A stretch of 64,000 nt of DNA from Pseudorasbora parva (Eukaryota; Chordata; Actinopteri; Cypriniformes; Gobionidae), in contig NC_090177.1 of the NCBI RefSeq assembly GCF_024679245.1, positions 22,374,950 to 22,438,949 on the forward strand. Reading direction: 5' to 3'. The translations under genes were made by a program, and so were the position numbers. Positions 11,895 through 24,330 of this stretch are shown piece after piece. Below the pieces are notes generated by a model. That model was not told the DNA's origin. It did not search any database and saw only the letters and a list, made by a program, of their open reading frames with translations. The stretch's first letter is position 1. Each line of letters starts with the position of its first letter.

Positions 11895-12444
11895 GTAATG
11901 TAATTACAATGTAATTTTGTAATGTGTTGGGCCGCCAATGTACAATAAAACATTCTGAAGCAAAACCAGTTGAGAACCACTGAACTAACTTAGTAAATAT
12001 GCCAGCACAGTAAATACAAATTGATGTAATTTAAATGTACAGTCTATGTACTTGAGTTCTGTTCCTGACTATGCAAGGACAGTTCAGAGGAGAGAAAGGA
12101 ACAGGTAATGCACTGACTGCATCCGCAATGGCCTTTAGAAGAGGCTTACTTATAAGGTTAGGCCATGTTAAAAACTGAAGCCAGTCATTTTGGTGAATTA
12201 TTCACTGAAGTGATTCCAAATGAAATTGCTCACTTAGCAGTTGGATGTCAGGTGTCAAATTCTCTCAAATAACGGCTGCGGAGATAATGTGCAATGTTAA
12301 ATTGATATGTCATTACAATTTAAGAAGAGGTCATCTCACACACAAGGTCAGTCCAAAACAAGGAGAATTTCATCATCTCGTCATCTGTTCTTGAAAATTA
12401 TGCCTAAACCCCTTATGACTGAAATATTATGGTGAATGCATTAC

Positions 12445-12792
12445 CAAGTGGCTCTTCTCCGCTCTCCTCCATTCCGCTCACCATCTCGTCGTCCCCACTG
12501 GGCTCTCCACTGCCCGACTCCTCAAAGTAAGGGCTGGAGTCCGCGGGTGGGGATGAGATGCGGGGTGGTTTGTAGGGTGTGGTGGGGCGCTGGGTGGTGA
12601 AAGAGTACATTTCTGTTTCGACCACTCTCGGTGGAGGCAGTGCCTCCACCACGTTGCTGTTCCAATCCTTGAGAATGCTTGAAGTGGTGGTGTGGCCATG
12701 GCGCTGTTTGGTGATCTTGACGTGAGCAGTGGGAGGGGTGGTGCGGTGGGTGGTTGGGAAGGGGGTGGGTTTGGCCGTCAGCTCAATGGATT
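12445..12792 (-). CDS. agrn: agrin exon: Ser/Thr/Pro-rich linker with Ser-Gly acidic cluster
   Basis: A 348-bp phase 1-1 exon, the largest here. The first two thirds are Thr/Pro-rich (PTPFPTTHRTTPPTAH, TTQRPTTPYKPPR), as expected for a mucin-like O-glycosylated stalk between FS9 and SEA. The C-terminal third is acidic with repeated Ser-Gly pairs (EESGSGEPSGDDE, then SGMEESGEE). In agrins this region can carry glycosaminoglycan chains. The acceptor is CTTTCTCCCAG before AATCCATT; the donor is CCACTTG|GTAATG. Low-complexity sequence diverges fast between species, so identity rests on position, phase and the EEPLG end that leads into the next exon. Confidence 0.9.
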
Positions 12793-13510
12793 CTGGGAGA
12801 AAGCAGGAATGGAATGATGGGTAAGCATAGATGGAAATGTTTCTGTAAGCCTTCTTTATCACCCTTGAATTCTACTTACAGCCACCCACCCCTTTCCCTT
12901 TGCCATTAAACCAACAAGAAAAAAAAAGCTTCAGCATGGTCTCAGCGGGGCATCCTTATCCAGAGCAGTGCTTTGTACATCTCACAGATTCATATCAAAA
13001 TCAGATGCATGGAAACACCAGGAATAACCCACTCCTGCCTGCAAAAAGCATTGTGTTTCAATCATATCATTTAAGCTTTATTACACTCCAACACCTGAAC
13101 ACATGCAAGGAGCGTCTTTTGTAGTCAGGCTCAGCCTTAAATGATCACCCAAAAAAGAACATTTTGCCATTTACTCGCACATCATGTTTTTCCAATCGTG
13201 TATGACTTTCTTTCTTTTGTAGAATAAAAAGGAGAACTTTTGCATTAATATTCTGGTTGCTCTTTTTCATACCAATTACAATGACTAAAGCCTTCAAGCT
13301 TCAAAAATGGCACAAAGGCACCATAAAAGGGTTTAATCACTAATATATTCCGAGTTGGTGAAATCGGAATTAGTCACAAACGAAGAAAAATTCAGAACGG
13401 TTCTGTAAATTGAATCAACCAAATTAAAGAAAAGATCTGACTAATTCTAATATAAACTCCAATGAAGATGCAGAAGAGAGTTAGAGAGCATTGTTAAGAT
13501 TTTCACTGAA

Positions 13511-14305
13511 TAATGACTTGAAAGGGATAGTTCATGCAAAATTAAAACCCTGTCATCATTTATTTACCCTCATGTTGCTCCCAACCTGTATGATTTTTTT
13601 TTCTCTATGTAAAATAAGCTCTTAAAGGGATCCCCTGGTGTTGAGACTTGTATGGCTTAATATAACATAAATGATGTCTCTTACTGAATTATGTAGTAGA
13701 AAACCCATGAAAGACCTACGTTATTTTAAAAATCGATTTTGTATTTGGACCATGGGCGGCGCCATTTTGTTTGCGTTCTAGGTTGATGACGTAGAGTGGT
13801 TGAACTCCTCAATCAGCTGGCATTACCCGTAGCTATTTTTACCACAACGCAACTCGAAAATTGTTTCAGAGTTAAACAAAACCAATGAATTCCTTTGTAA
13901 TTATACTTAAAACACACTCAAACATACATGTGCACACAAACTCACCTACACAAGTCACAAACAGATCGGCGGGCGCGCACACGACAGGCTCTGTCTCAAT
14001 CGAGATGTTGGGCTGCTCAGTCTCCACGACAGGGGCTGAATCTGAAATCGACCCTATACCCTTAAATAGCGCATTATTTGAAGGGACGGACATTTGTAGT
14101 GTTGTCCGACACCATAGTGGACATGTTCGAGTGCAGTCATTCAGTCTCACGTTCCACCGCAATAACGTACAGCCGATTTACAAACAGCTGTCCGACTTCA
14201 CGCACCCAAACATACATGTGCACACAAACTCTCTCTCTCACACAGACTCACACACACCCCAACAGATCGGCGCGAACACACACACACCCCAACAGATCGG
14301 CGCGA

Positions 14306-14337
<32 letters not shown>

Positions 14338-15053
14338 GCACTGCGTGCGCGCATACATAACCCTCAATCTATTCCCTGTGTTGATCCTAGATAGACTGTT
14401 GATAGTAGATTAACTGCCTAATGTGACCAGCAGAGGGAAATATCTAGGTAGGACGATGGGATAAAGTAACGTGAGGAAGAGAGGCAGGATGTTTTGGTGA
14501 TGATGCATGCGATTGAGACAGAGCAGTCTGTCAGTGTGTGTGTGCGCGCCCGCCGATCTGTTTGTGACTTGTGTAGGTGAGTTTGTGTGCACATGTATGT
14601 TTGAGTGTGTTTTAAGTACAATTACAAAGCAATTCATTTGTTTTGTTTAACTCTGAAACAATTTTCGAGTTGCGTTGTGGTAAAAATAGCTACGGGTAAC
14701 GCCAGCTGATTGAGGAGTTCAACCAATCTACGTCATCAACCTAGAACGCAAACAAAATGGCGCCGCCCATGGTCCAAATATAAAATCGATTTTTTAAATA
14801 ACGTAGATCTTTCATGGGTTTTCTACTACATAATTCAGTAAGAGACATCATTTATGTTATATTAAGCCATACAAGTCTCAACACCAGGGGATCCCTTTAA
14901 AATATCTTCCTTTATATTCCACATCTTATCTTAAGCATGCTAAGTATTACATGGCCATAATATTTTTCAAAACTTACCTTTTAAAAGTCAAACAGGTTGA
15001 AATGACACGAGAGTGAAAAAATAACGTCATTTTTGGACGCACTATCCCTTTAA
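13511..15053. mobile_element. MITE interrupted by a foldback element
   Basis: The left part begins AAAGGGATAGTTCATGCAAA and the right part ends GGACGCACTATCCCTTTAAA. These are the two ends of one MITE of the TTAA family. The 1.27-kb foldback element at 13626-14896 lies between them. Confidence 0.75.
13626..14896. mobile_element. foldback transposon with ~380-bp inverted arms, TTAA target duplication
   Basis: TTAA at 13622-13625 and 14897-14900 flanks the element, whose ends are AGGGATCCCCTGGTGTTGAG and its inverse. Arms at about 13626-14004 and 14508-14896 are inverted copies over roughly 380 bp. They include GGGCGGCGCCATTTTGTTTG and a CA-rich stretch ending at GATCGGCGGGCGCGCACAC. The middle contains further partial repeats of the arm (AACAGATCGGCGCGAACAC twice) and a (CA)n run. 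There is no transposase. The TTAAAGGGA ends fit the Kolobok/T2 type. Confidence 0.85.
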
Positions 15054-16433
15054 ACGACCCACAAAACTAATGCACGGCACATGTAGAAGAGCCAGGTTGC
15101 TGCACTGCATCTTTCTGATGTGATTCTTTGAGGTTTTTAAAAGCTAGGTTTTCCGAAAGCTCAACCCGATCATTACACAGACTCTTGACCAGAAGTGTTT
15201 ATATATTACTGGGTTTGAGACTGCAGAATACGGTTGATCTGCGAGAGAGTGTGCTTGTGCGTGCGAGAGAGTGCCTGTAGATATGAATTATATATACATA
15301 TTCAGATGTTGCCCTCCTGTAGGGAGGCTTTAATCACAGACAGCCAGAGCCTCTAGTGATGAATGATTGATATAAATAGGGCAGAAAAGCAGGGTTTAGC
15401 TGCAGCTTCAAAGGAAGCCCTCACTTCATGCAGGCATCCGTCGACGGTCCAACCACCGCAGCCTTGTCAACACACTCGCACACCTCTCCACTGCAGCAGC
15501 TGAGCTCAAACTTGAAAAAGACATTACCAATGCAAGAGCCTTTATCAAAGATGCGTGTTTAAAGATTGTGAAGATAAAAATAACTGTGGTGTGGACGGAT
15601 CGAGACATAGATTTCGCCACAATAGGGACCAAGGGATCCACGCGCCCAATCAGCCGTGGCTTTGTGCTCAACTTTAACGGATCCCCTGTGTACAGGCTAA
15701 CCGCGCTTGGTCGGGAACCTGATAACACGCTAGCACAGGCTCTTAATTACATGCTAATCAACTCGCATTTGAACAGCGAGTAGCTGACGAGGTGTGAAAT
15801 ACGATGCCTTACAGAAATACTACTTCTATCAGACCGGCTGTCACAGCCTGGGCGAGAGAGAGAGCGAGTGTGTAGATACACTAGCTTTGTGCAGGGAGAG
15901 CACCGATGCTATCGCCGTTTGTCACGGCATCCGTTTTCTTATTCCGGCTCGGCTGCACCTGTCATTCAGGAGCTCAGCGTAGCGTTAGCTCAGAGAGATC
16001 TGGGGTGTGGGATTTGAGTCGCCCGCCCCAGCTTTGGGTTTTGTGACACAAATACGTACGCTGAAAGAGAGCAACTGCCAACGGGAGCAGTCAGCTCTCC
16101 TTAATCAAGTTTAACGCTCCATTTGGTTTTCAGAGAGGCAGGGTGAACAATTAGGAGACGCAAAAATCATTGTCATCTTCAGTTGGCATAGTCGTATACT
16201 TTCTCTTGAAAGGCTGTTATTAAGATGGCTTTCTGTCTTTTCATACAACATCGCGCGTGTGTGTTTTGGGAGGAAATTGAAAGAGGCAGAAAGAGAAGAG
16301 AGAAAGTCGGTGAAAATAAGGAATGAAAGCGGTAAAGGTGACTGTTTCTCATTCAAAACAAGTTAAGCTCTATCAACAATACATATAATGCCATAAAATA
16401 CCACAGAAAATAATTTTCATTCATCCTTTTGTT

Positions 16434-16753
16434 TAAAGTTGCTGTCCGTAACTTTTTTTGTGTTCAAGATTTACAAAAATTAAATAAAGAGAATGTACCA
16501 CATCAATCAATTTTCCAAACCGTGTTTTTGTCTTACCCTGAATAATTATGGTACGCTTATAATAAGTGATTATATTGGGACTATTTCAGGTAAGACTGGT
16601 AGGTTCCGCTGCGGGGGAGCACAGTCGCTGCGTGACTCGCCCATAGACATGAACAGAGAGAAGTAGCTCCGGCTGTAATGTTCTTCCGCAAGACGCATGC
16701 AGTTCTGTTTATTAACCACTAGAGCGCAAAAAATTACGGACTGCAGCTTTAAG
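16434..16753. mobile_element. TTAA-flanked MITE
   Basis: The ends TTTAAAGTTGCTGTCCGTAA and the inverse of ATTACGGACTGCAGCTTTAA form an imperfect terminal inverted repeat of about 25 bp next to TTAA. The element is about 320 bp and noncoding. Confidence 0.75.
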
Positions 16754-17499
16754 TATAACTTTTGTCTTGTCCATAACCTAAGATTTCCGCCTCAAGTCTG
16801 TCCACACTGACAGCAGAAATATCAAATGACAACGCAACGACCAATCAATGCATTGATAAACTACTCTATGTAGAGCTGATTTTCTGACCAATGAGATTTA
16901 AAGAGGGTTGGGGCTCCCCAGTAGCCTGACAAGCCAGACCCACATCAAGATGAAGTTGGGTCTGGGAATAAACTTTTGGAAGGCTTAATCCGGGGGGCGG
17001 GATGAATGGTTGCCTTTCAAAGGATAGGGCTACAACCAACCAGAGCAATGAAGAAGGTGAAGCCGAGCTGGATTACAGATTACAAATACTCAGAACACAT
17101 CTTCCTTTTTTTAAGAATGACTTCTTAAGAACTTCCATTCTTTGTTCTTTTCTCAAAGAAAAGTTTAACTCCAAGTAATCCAGAGTTGCGGCCAAACTGA
17201 TTCGAGAGACCACGGAATCGTCACACCTCTGCCGTCATTATGTTAAGCCCATCCACTGACTCTATACACAATGTGATTGGCCTGACCAGTGTTTTGTTTT
17301 TCCCACAAAGTGTGCCGCTAGTGTGCATCTAGATTTCAAGGCTAGCTCTCCAGTGCTATGTCCCTTAATTAGAAGCCAAACCATCCACAAAACATCAGGT
17401 TGCTTTATAAAGTGATATGAATGTTTTATCAAATGTTTACAACAATATTGGATAGCCACGTGATTTTTCCAGTTGTTTGTGATTACTGGATGAGAATTA

Positions 17500-18127
17500 A
17501 AGCTTCACTGTGTAACTTTTCTATCAGCTGTCGGCGCCTATTCAAAACAAAGGCGTAGTTTGATGACGCCAAGTTTGAGTGCAGAATCTTGGGACGTGGT
17601 CTTCACCAATATGATTATTAACGTTACTATAGTATGAGGCAGAGCAGGACCGAATGTTGAGGAGCTAAGCAAGGCCGCTGGAGCGATTGTTACGCAAACA
17701 CACGGCTCGCGAGAAACAGGACTTTTATTATGACGGACACAGTCGCCGGTGCTATTTCCGCTTTTCCGGTCATGAGTATGAGGTAACACAGCTCTGTTTA
17801 TCATATTAGATACATTTAAGTGTGTTTAAAATTATGTTATGACGTTACTCTGTGCGTTCGCTCAGCGGCTGCTGTGACTCTTGTTGCACACTGCTAAGAG
17901 TAGAGCGCTTTTAAAGCAGAAACCAAGGGTAACGCAGATATGACGCAACTGACAAGCGACTCCCTCAGATGTCCCGGGTCCTTGGTTAAAATAGCAATTT
18001 CTCACAATTTACAAATAGTTGGAAACATTTGGGGTATTGTAAGAACTCAACTGAACAAAATATATATCACTGGCCTAGTGGTTTTTGGATATTTTACTGC
18101 AAAAATACTACATAGTGCACATTTAAG
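17500..18127. mobile_element. probable TTAA-flanked MITE
   Basis: The left end TTAAAGCTTCACTGTGTAAC resembles the inverse of the right end CTACATAGTGCACATTTAA. The termini are similar but diverged. The inside is noncoding. Confidence 0.5.
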
Positions 18128-20866
18128 GGCAAGAATTTGTAGAGATATTTTTTTCACTCAATTTCTTCCCGATTAAATAATGTAGCTTGGCAGGACTGAA
18201 AAAAAAAACCCTAAATTAGACGATTTGATTAATTTACATGACTTTTTCCAAGTCTAGAAATTATACTTTTAAAATCATATTCATACATCCAGTTTTTTTT
18301 TCTTTCAAAGAAGGAGCCCTGGGAAAGATCTTTTTTTCTCTCTGCTTGCAATACTTTTAAAATAATTTTTATTTTAATTCTTGAGGCACCCTAGTGGCTC
18401 CTGGCCTACCACAGGTGTACAAGGTAAATCACAGTAATTTACACTAAGGATCATGTCATCTTTTTTATTAAAAAAGATCAATCCTTACATACTGTACAAA
18501 TGTGAGTTATTTGAGCATTTATAGCTCAATATGAATCCTAATAGCAGTGGTTCTACTGTTGTAGTAGGCGGATAAACTCCAGGTTATAGGAAATAATTCC
18601 TGTGGGAGGATTTTTTTCTATGTAAATAGTTCCTTGCAGGGTTTACTGCCTTTACATGGTAATGAGAAAAGTTGAAAAATAGGATGTAACTTTGCCCAGA
18701 CAAGGTTAGTAGGCAATTTTATCACAGCAGACCTTCGGAACTGTATTTTAACGTCAGTATTGTTTTAATGCATTGCCCTATGGATTTTCATGTTAAATTT
18801 ATTTTTACACACTGAAGGATGATTTGTAATTCTTTTCTGTGGCATGACACAGACAAACTGGTTTTGAACCCGGAAAATTATGTTCAGAACAAAAAAACGA
18901 TAACCAAAACTAACATCTCCGCCGAGAGCCGGCCGTCCCATATGCTAATGTGTAGGCTGCCAATTTGCAGCAAGTGTACAGGTGATGACACCATATGTGA
19001 GCACAGGGAACTGCCAAGACTTGGACTCTTGATGAGCCAAAAGTTTCTCAGCCATTCCAGACCCTGAACGCCCTGCGTCATGTACCAAGACGTGCCACTG
19101 ATTGCCTCATCTGCTGTCTGCTATGGCAACATTAGGAGTAACTTCATGGCACCGTTTGTCATCAAGAAGGGTTGATGATGGGAGAGCGTCAAGAGATCAG
19201 TGGGAGAAATATAGAGAGAAAGGCAGGCTTTTGGCTAATTCACATCCAGTCACACGTGAAATGAGCTTGTGATCTAACCCCTTCACCTCAGGGCTGCCGA
19301 GCAGTCTGCAGCCCGGGCCTGCTTTACCCCGCATGTCGGGGAAGAAATTAATAAATGGTGCTGCTGCTGCCAGTTCCGCCCTAGGCTTGGAAAGATCCAA
19401 CCTAAGCCCACTCTTTACTTCCTCCCAGATCCCTGAATAAACCCAGAATAGCAGCTGGATTCTTGTCTTACAGGCAGGTAACGCCAAGAAGCAGAGCAAG
19501 ACAGAGAGGTGCTCTGGTTAATGACTACAGGGATGATCTCTAAACATCAGTTTGTGGTGTGTTGTGTCATAACCAGGCCCAGATTTAATCTGCCAAATGT
19601 GAGCTGAAAACATAATCAAATAACTATTCAGTCAACCTGAATTGCTGTTGAACAAGAACTGATAAGACAGTGAGAATTAGTGGTTGACTGATATTTGTTT
19701 AATAAAAATAATAATAATGAATATACTCAAAATTATGTACTCGGGCATTATCATTAGCCAGTTTAACTTGCAAGCAATGAAAACATTGACAATGCAAAGA
19801 ATTATAATGTTTTTATATGACATTTGTAGGCTTTTGTAAAACTAACATTTTATCAAATATAGCAAACACATGCATATATTTGTACATTTATAACAAATTA
19901 TAAAAATAATACAATTATCATCATAGTAAATCAGTAAAAAAATCTGCCAAATGTTGGCTAATCCTCATCAAAATGGCCAAATATTAATTAACCTGGCTGA
20001 AATATTGGTCAATCGCTAGTGCAAAATTCATACCAGAATGTAGTTTTTCTAAAAAATCTAAAACAAGTTATAGCAATTTGGAGAATTGTTTAGTATTACC
20101 AAATAGCTTGAATGACCTTGCATTCAGCATCAGCAGAAAAGGAATGACACTTCAGAGGTAGCTATTGGGGTCGAATATGGTTTTATGTTGAGCGGTGTGC
20201 TGAACTTTTGAGTTTTGTTCACAGACAATCCATATGGATCTGGTTAGAGCTATGAAAAACAATGGAACATATAGTCGTGTTAGATCAAGCTGCAGCAGTT
20301 GACAATGAAACCGAATCACTTATGTGGCATTAACAGGTCTGACAGAGTGGCTGCATGGGCCACTGTTGAAAATGTCTGGCACCTGCCACTGGCCCTGATC
20401 CAACAATCGGCAGCTGGCGATGTCCACCACGCGCCATGCCCGTCTCGGAGCAGCTCTCTGCGGAACGCCTTCTGACGTGAGCTGGCATAGTGCTTCTTAC
20501 ATACAGCCGACATGAAAGTCTTAACCTTGGACTTCTACCAGGTCCCTTCGCCCACACATGAACAGAGAACGATCAACGATTTACCAGAGAAAGAGAGAGA
20601 TGCCCTACTCTTTACGCAGCGTGCTCTACGCAAAAGCAGGCCTCCCGACAGCATCAGCAGACGGATTGCAGGTGCTTCGCTCAGACTGTGCGGTTAACTC
20701 CCCCTAATCCACACAGGGGTGATGCAAATCAAACAGCTCAAATGTCGCCCAGTTCCAGGGGATTCAAAGTCTCCAGCCTGAAGCCAAGCAGCACGGCTCT
20801 ATCTGCAGGGGAGCATCTGTCAGGCAGCTTTCCTGTCCGCATGAACATCCAGCATTCAAATCACAC

Positions 20867-20885
20867 ACCCCCCCCCCCCCCCCCC
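20867..20885. repeat. poly-C run
   Basis: An almost uninterrupted C tract of about 19 bases; its length may be unreliable in an assembly. Confidence 0.8.
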
Positions 20886-21193
20886 ATACCCACCCCGCAC
20901 ACCTGCACACCTAGTGACCTCCTTCCTACATAAGGGTCACGCAGTTTGCCTACTTCTATTTTTTATTTTAAGTATTTGTCTTGGTTTAGGGATATTTATA
21001 TATTCTACTGGATAGGAAACAATAACAGTGATTAAGAAAAATATTTTTTTCATTAAAAAGGAATCATGAGGTCTTAAACTGAAGTTCATAAGCCACCGAG
21101 CTTCTTAATTTATCATTCATCATTTCTTTGACGTCTGTATGCAATAATGCAAAACATAGACAGCAAATCTGAGATACAAGAGGCTAATCTTAC

Positions 21194-21299
21194 CTTTGCA
21201 CTGGCCTAAATGCTGCACAGTGATTTCCTTATCTTGTCGGCACGCAATGGTCTTCAGCTGGCAGCGGTCTGCATAGGTGACCCCATCAGAACCACATAC
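21194..21299 (-). CDS. agrn: agrin exon: second half of FS9 (Kazal part)
   Basis: A 106-bp exon, phase 0 in and phase 1 out, which starts at [20 protein letters not shown] and ends [13 protein letters not shown] is highly conserved at this place in vertebrate agrins. The acceptor is TGCACACAG before GTATGTGG; the donor is TGCAAAG|GTAAGA. Its size and phases are identical to the FS8 counterpart at 28986-29091. It joins an 8.4-kb downstream intron to the Ser/Thr-rich exon. Confidence 0.96.
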
Positions 21300-21387
21300 C
21301 TGTGTGCACAAACATGTCCATCAGTAGGAAATCATTATTAGAGTATTTGTAAAGTTTACGGTGGATCTGTGATCTATGCAAACTCAC

Positions 21388-21512
21388 CTTGGTCTTATTC
21401 TTCTCATCACAATCTGGCAAGGGGCACTCACAGTGAGCCTGTCCGCTTACCTCCACACAGGATGCCCCAAAGTGGCACACAAGCTTATCACAGGACTTGG
21501 GTGCCTCAGGTC
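21388..21512 (-). CDS. agrn: agrin exon: first half of FS9
   Basis: A 125-bp exon, phase 1 in and phase 0 out. It encodes SC, VCHFGASCVEV, HCEC and DC, the six N-terminal cysteines of the last follistatin-like module, and ends in NKTK. The NKT is an N-glycosylation sequon. The acceptor is CTCCACAG before GACCTGAGG; the donor is ACCAAG|GTGAGT. An 88-bp intron, the shortest in the window, separates it from the second half. Confidence 0.95.
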
Positions 21513-23377
21513 CTGTGGAGTAGTTTGGCCTCTGGTTAATACATATGTAATACTAAAACAAAAAGGGATCGTTTAAACCTTTAAGGGTACAAACACCAAA
21601 CTGGGGTTTTTAAGCAGTCAGGAATCCCAAAACACTATATGCCGGCCACTTCAGTTAATCCACTTCTGATATGAACCCTACGACCTCCACCATAGAAATT
21701 CATCAGAAAGACTTGCATCAGTAGCAGAGCTGGGACCTTCCCTGCCACAGAAGTCTACTCTTTACTCTGACATCAGAGCGCTGGGCTGCACTGCCTGGCC
21801 TACAGCGTTGACTGGATTCCTCTTCTGAGCTTTCATGTGGCAGCTTTTATCTGGCAGGAACGCTGCATGAACACTGCTATGCTGGGATTGTTGAGTTCAT
21901 TAAGCTCTTCACTTCCTGTCAATAGCTGATGGTAACTCCTTATTACTCACCGAGCCAACACAGGGGGTGACATCAGGATAGCATTTCACTGACGCCACTG
22001 CTGTGCATTTGAAGATTCAACTTTGAACTCCACCAATTTAATCAGATTATGGCATATAGTAGAATATAGGACAAATATATAGTAAAATACATATAGTTTT
22101 ACAGTCATTTGCTAATGATGCCATAATATGATTAAGTAGAGCATTATTTGGAAATTAGCTTATGTTTTTAATATTGTATGATAGCCCTGCCTCAGCCTTA
22201 TACACTAAAATAATGATAATATATATATTAGGGATGCAACAATAGAGTTAGTCCACAGTTTTAAACCATGTTTTATGGTTCGTTTTTTGCTATTCTATTC
22301 TTAGGCGACAGGAACAGAAAGAAATTAGGGAGAAAATGTTTTTATTGCAATACTCTTTCTTTATTTGACTTAAAAGGCTTGAAAAACCTTTCTTAAGCTT
22401 AAAACTTTACTTGTAAACATTCCTAGTGTTTTGTATAATATAAAATAAATATATATAAAGATTTACAGTGGCAGCTCGGAGATGTACAGTAGCATTTAAG
22501 TATCAAATTGAATGAATAAATGTAGGCTAAAATTAAAACTACATAGCCTTCAATATACAGTATACATTGATTAAAAGCTACTGTATTCAAGTTTTTTATT
22601 TTATTCAAGAGCAGTCAGTGATTTTCTCTTCGTGTTTTGTTGTTTTATTAACATCATTTTAGAGGTGAACTGTCCACAAGTGTTCACTAGGTTTCGCTGC
22701 TGTCAATTTAAGACCTGCTCGCATCTCATATACAGACACACGCGATTTTACTTTCACTTTAGACATAACTGACTGTGTTTATATATGTTAACCTTGTGTG
22801 TGTTTGACAGTATTAGTGATCACGTGTGTTTGAAATGCTGACACCAGCATTTCAAGCATGGCTAAACACCCCCTAACTTTAGTGTATATGATTTGGATAT
22901 TTGCTCATATTGCTCAGCGCGTAGACTCACAGGCAGAAATATTTCAAACGGAGAGAAATAGAAATAATTAATTAAATGCAAAGGCGATTCCAAAAACGCA
23001 TATTGAACCGTGAATGCCGTACTGAACGGTTCAATATTATATTGAGAATTGTGGCATCCCTATATTTTATATTTAATAAAGCACCAATTTAGTGCAATAC
23101 TCAATTTGGTACATATACAGAACCGACGTCCCATTGAGAACTTTCCACCATGACATGGTTCCAACATGACACGGAAAGCCTTAATTGTCAGAACGCTTTT
23201 AATGAACAAAGGTTATTCATTAACCAGCGGCTTCCTTTTTTAAATTATTTCTACTTGTACCCAACATTGCGGAAAACCAACCTAATTATAATTTCTAAAA
23301 TCACAACCTAGCTGCATCAGAAGTGAAATCGTGGAGAGATTATCTGAGGTTTGTGCTAATTAAAATCCCGGCATTAC
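21513..23377 (-). other. intron between LE2 and FS9
   Basis: About 1.9 kb. A hAT-like element occupies 22227-23062; I see nothing else. Confidence 0.7.
22227..23062. mobile_element. non-autonomous element with TAGGGATGC termini (hAT-like)
   Basis: TAGGGATGCAACAATAG at the left and ATTGTGGCATCCCTA at the right form a terminal inverted repeat of about 14 bp with a few mismatches. The 836-bp interior has no transposase. A clean 8-bp duplication cannot be made out in the AT-rich flanks, so the superfamily call is tentative. Confidence 0.65.
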
Positions 23378-23521
23378 CTTTGTCACAGCCGTTGGCTCCC
23401 ATCTTGCTGCCGTCGGGGCACACGTTGCATTTCATGCCCTTAACTCCGGGCTTACATGAGCACAGCCCTGACATCTGCTCACAGTCGTCACGAACCGAGC
23501 CCACCCCATCACAGTTACACG
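23378..23521 (-). CDS. agrn: agrin exon: laminin-type EGF module LE2
   Basis: A 144-bp phase 1-1 exon with eight cysteines: [32 protein letters not shown], and NGC. The [19 protein letters not shown] core is the conserved second laminin-EGF module of agrin. The acceptor is CTTCATCAG before CGTGTAAC; the donor is GACAAAG|GTAATG. An intron of 644 bp separates it from LE1. Confidence 0.95.
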
Positions 23522-24165
23522 CTGATGAAGAGAGAGAAGAAGAGAGAGAGAGAGAGGGCTGTCAGCCTTATCTGCTTGAACAGTTTTGATTAGATTCCTT
23601 GTCTCTTTCTCTTCAATTTCACTCTGACAAAAACATCCACACATCCACACATCCACCAAATGCATGCAGGCAATCTGAAGCTGCTCCAATCTGTGACCCC
23701 ACAGCTACAGCAATAGCGCTCGCTTTGTGTCAATGACCGCAGTCTGGTGGAGTTCAAAACGGGGTCAATAAGCCCTGGGGTGAGAGTGAACGTGGCTGCA
23801 GAATGTGCTAATGCTCCGAGGACCCCTGGGACAGAGCACAAACTGTTTCAGTCATCCTTGTTTTTCTATCCCCGGCTTTGTAGCGCTGTACAAACACACA
23901 TATACGTGCGTCAGAGCGTTATTGGTCTGTAGGCAGAACTTATAGGTCAAGCCACAGTGCACTCTCGCACGGTTCCCATTACCCGCGGTGGCTCGGAGGC
24001 TTAACTCGAAATGCTTGTTTTGACAGAAATCGCATTTGAGGCCGGAAGGATACCACACGTTAAACGAGTAGGTTGTCACTTCGGATTTTGGATTAGAAAG
24101 GAACATTTAGCGCATTTAACAGAAAATGCCCTGAAAGCAAATCTCCAGGAACGGAGTGTGCTTAC

Positions 24166-24330
24166 GTGTGCAGCCGCTCATGTTCTCCGTAACGATGCCT
24201 CGGAAGTTCCAGAATCCAGGCTCGCAGCGGTCGCACTTGAGTCCCCCGACGCCGGGTTTACAGGAGCACTGGCCGGTGGAGGGGTCACAGGTGCCTCCGT
24301 ATGAGCCGTAATGATTACATTGACACACAC
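24166..24330 (-). CDS. agrn: agrin exon: laminin-type EGF module LE1
   Basis: A 165-bp phase 1-1 exon that encodes a complete eight-cysteine laminin-EGF module: [31 protein letters not shown], then EPGFWNFRG and SGC. The stretch [14 protein letters not shown] is typical of laminin-type rather than ordinary EGF modules. NMS near the end is a possible N-glycosylation site. The acceptor is TTCTTCCTTAG before GTGTGTGTC; the donor is TGCACAC|GTAAGC. The split proline codon (C plus CG) joins it to LE2 as GCTPCNC. Confidence 0.96.

Larger units (their letters stand above)
10121..12444 (-). other. intron between the Ser/Thr-rich exon and the second linker
   Basis: About 2.3 kb. It has two CA microsatellites and otherwise nothing recognisable. 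Frames across 10.4-10.9 kb on both strands overlap each other and show no domain. Confidence 0.7.
12793..21193 (-). other. intron between FS9 and the Ser/Thr-rich exon (8.4 kb)
   Basis: It holds MITE remains at 13131-13330, the nested pair at 13511-15053 and two TTAA-flanked elements at 16434-16753 and 17500-18127. From 15.1 to 16.4 kb and from 18.2 to 21.1 kb I see no feature apart from a poly-C run at 20867-20885. Frames in those parts have no recognisable domain. Confidence 0.7.

Noticed and set aside
13885..14394. 169-residue plus-strand frame, the longest on that strand
   Set aside because: It lies across a foldback transposon arm and CA repeats, is dominated by His/Thr from CACACA, and the inverted arm has a matching shadow frame.
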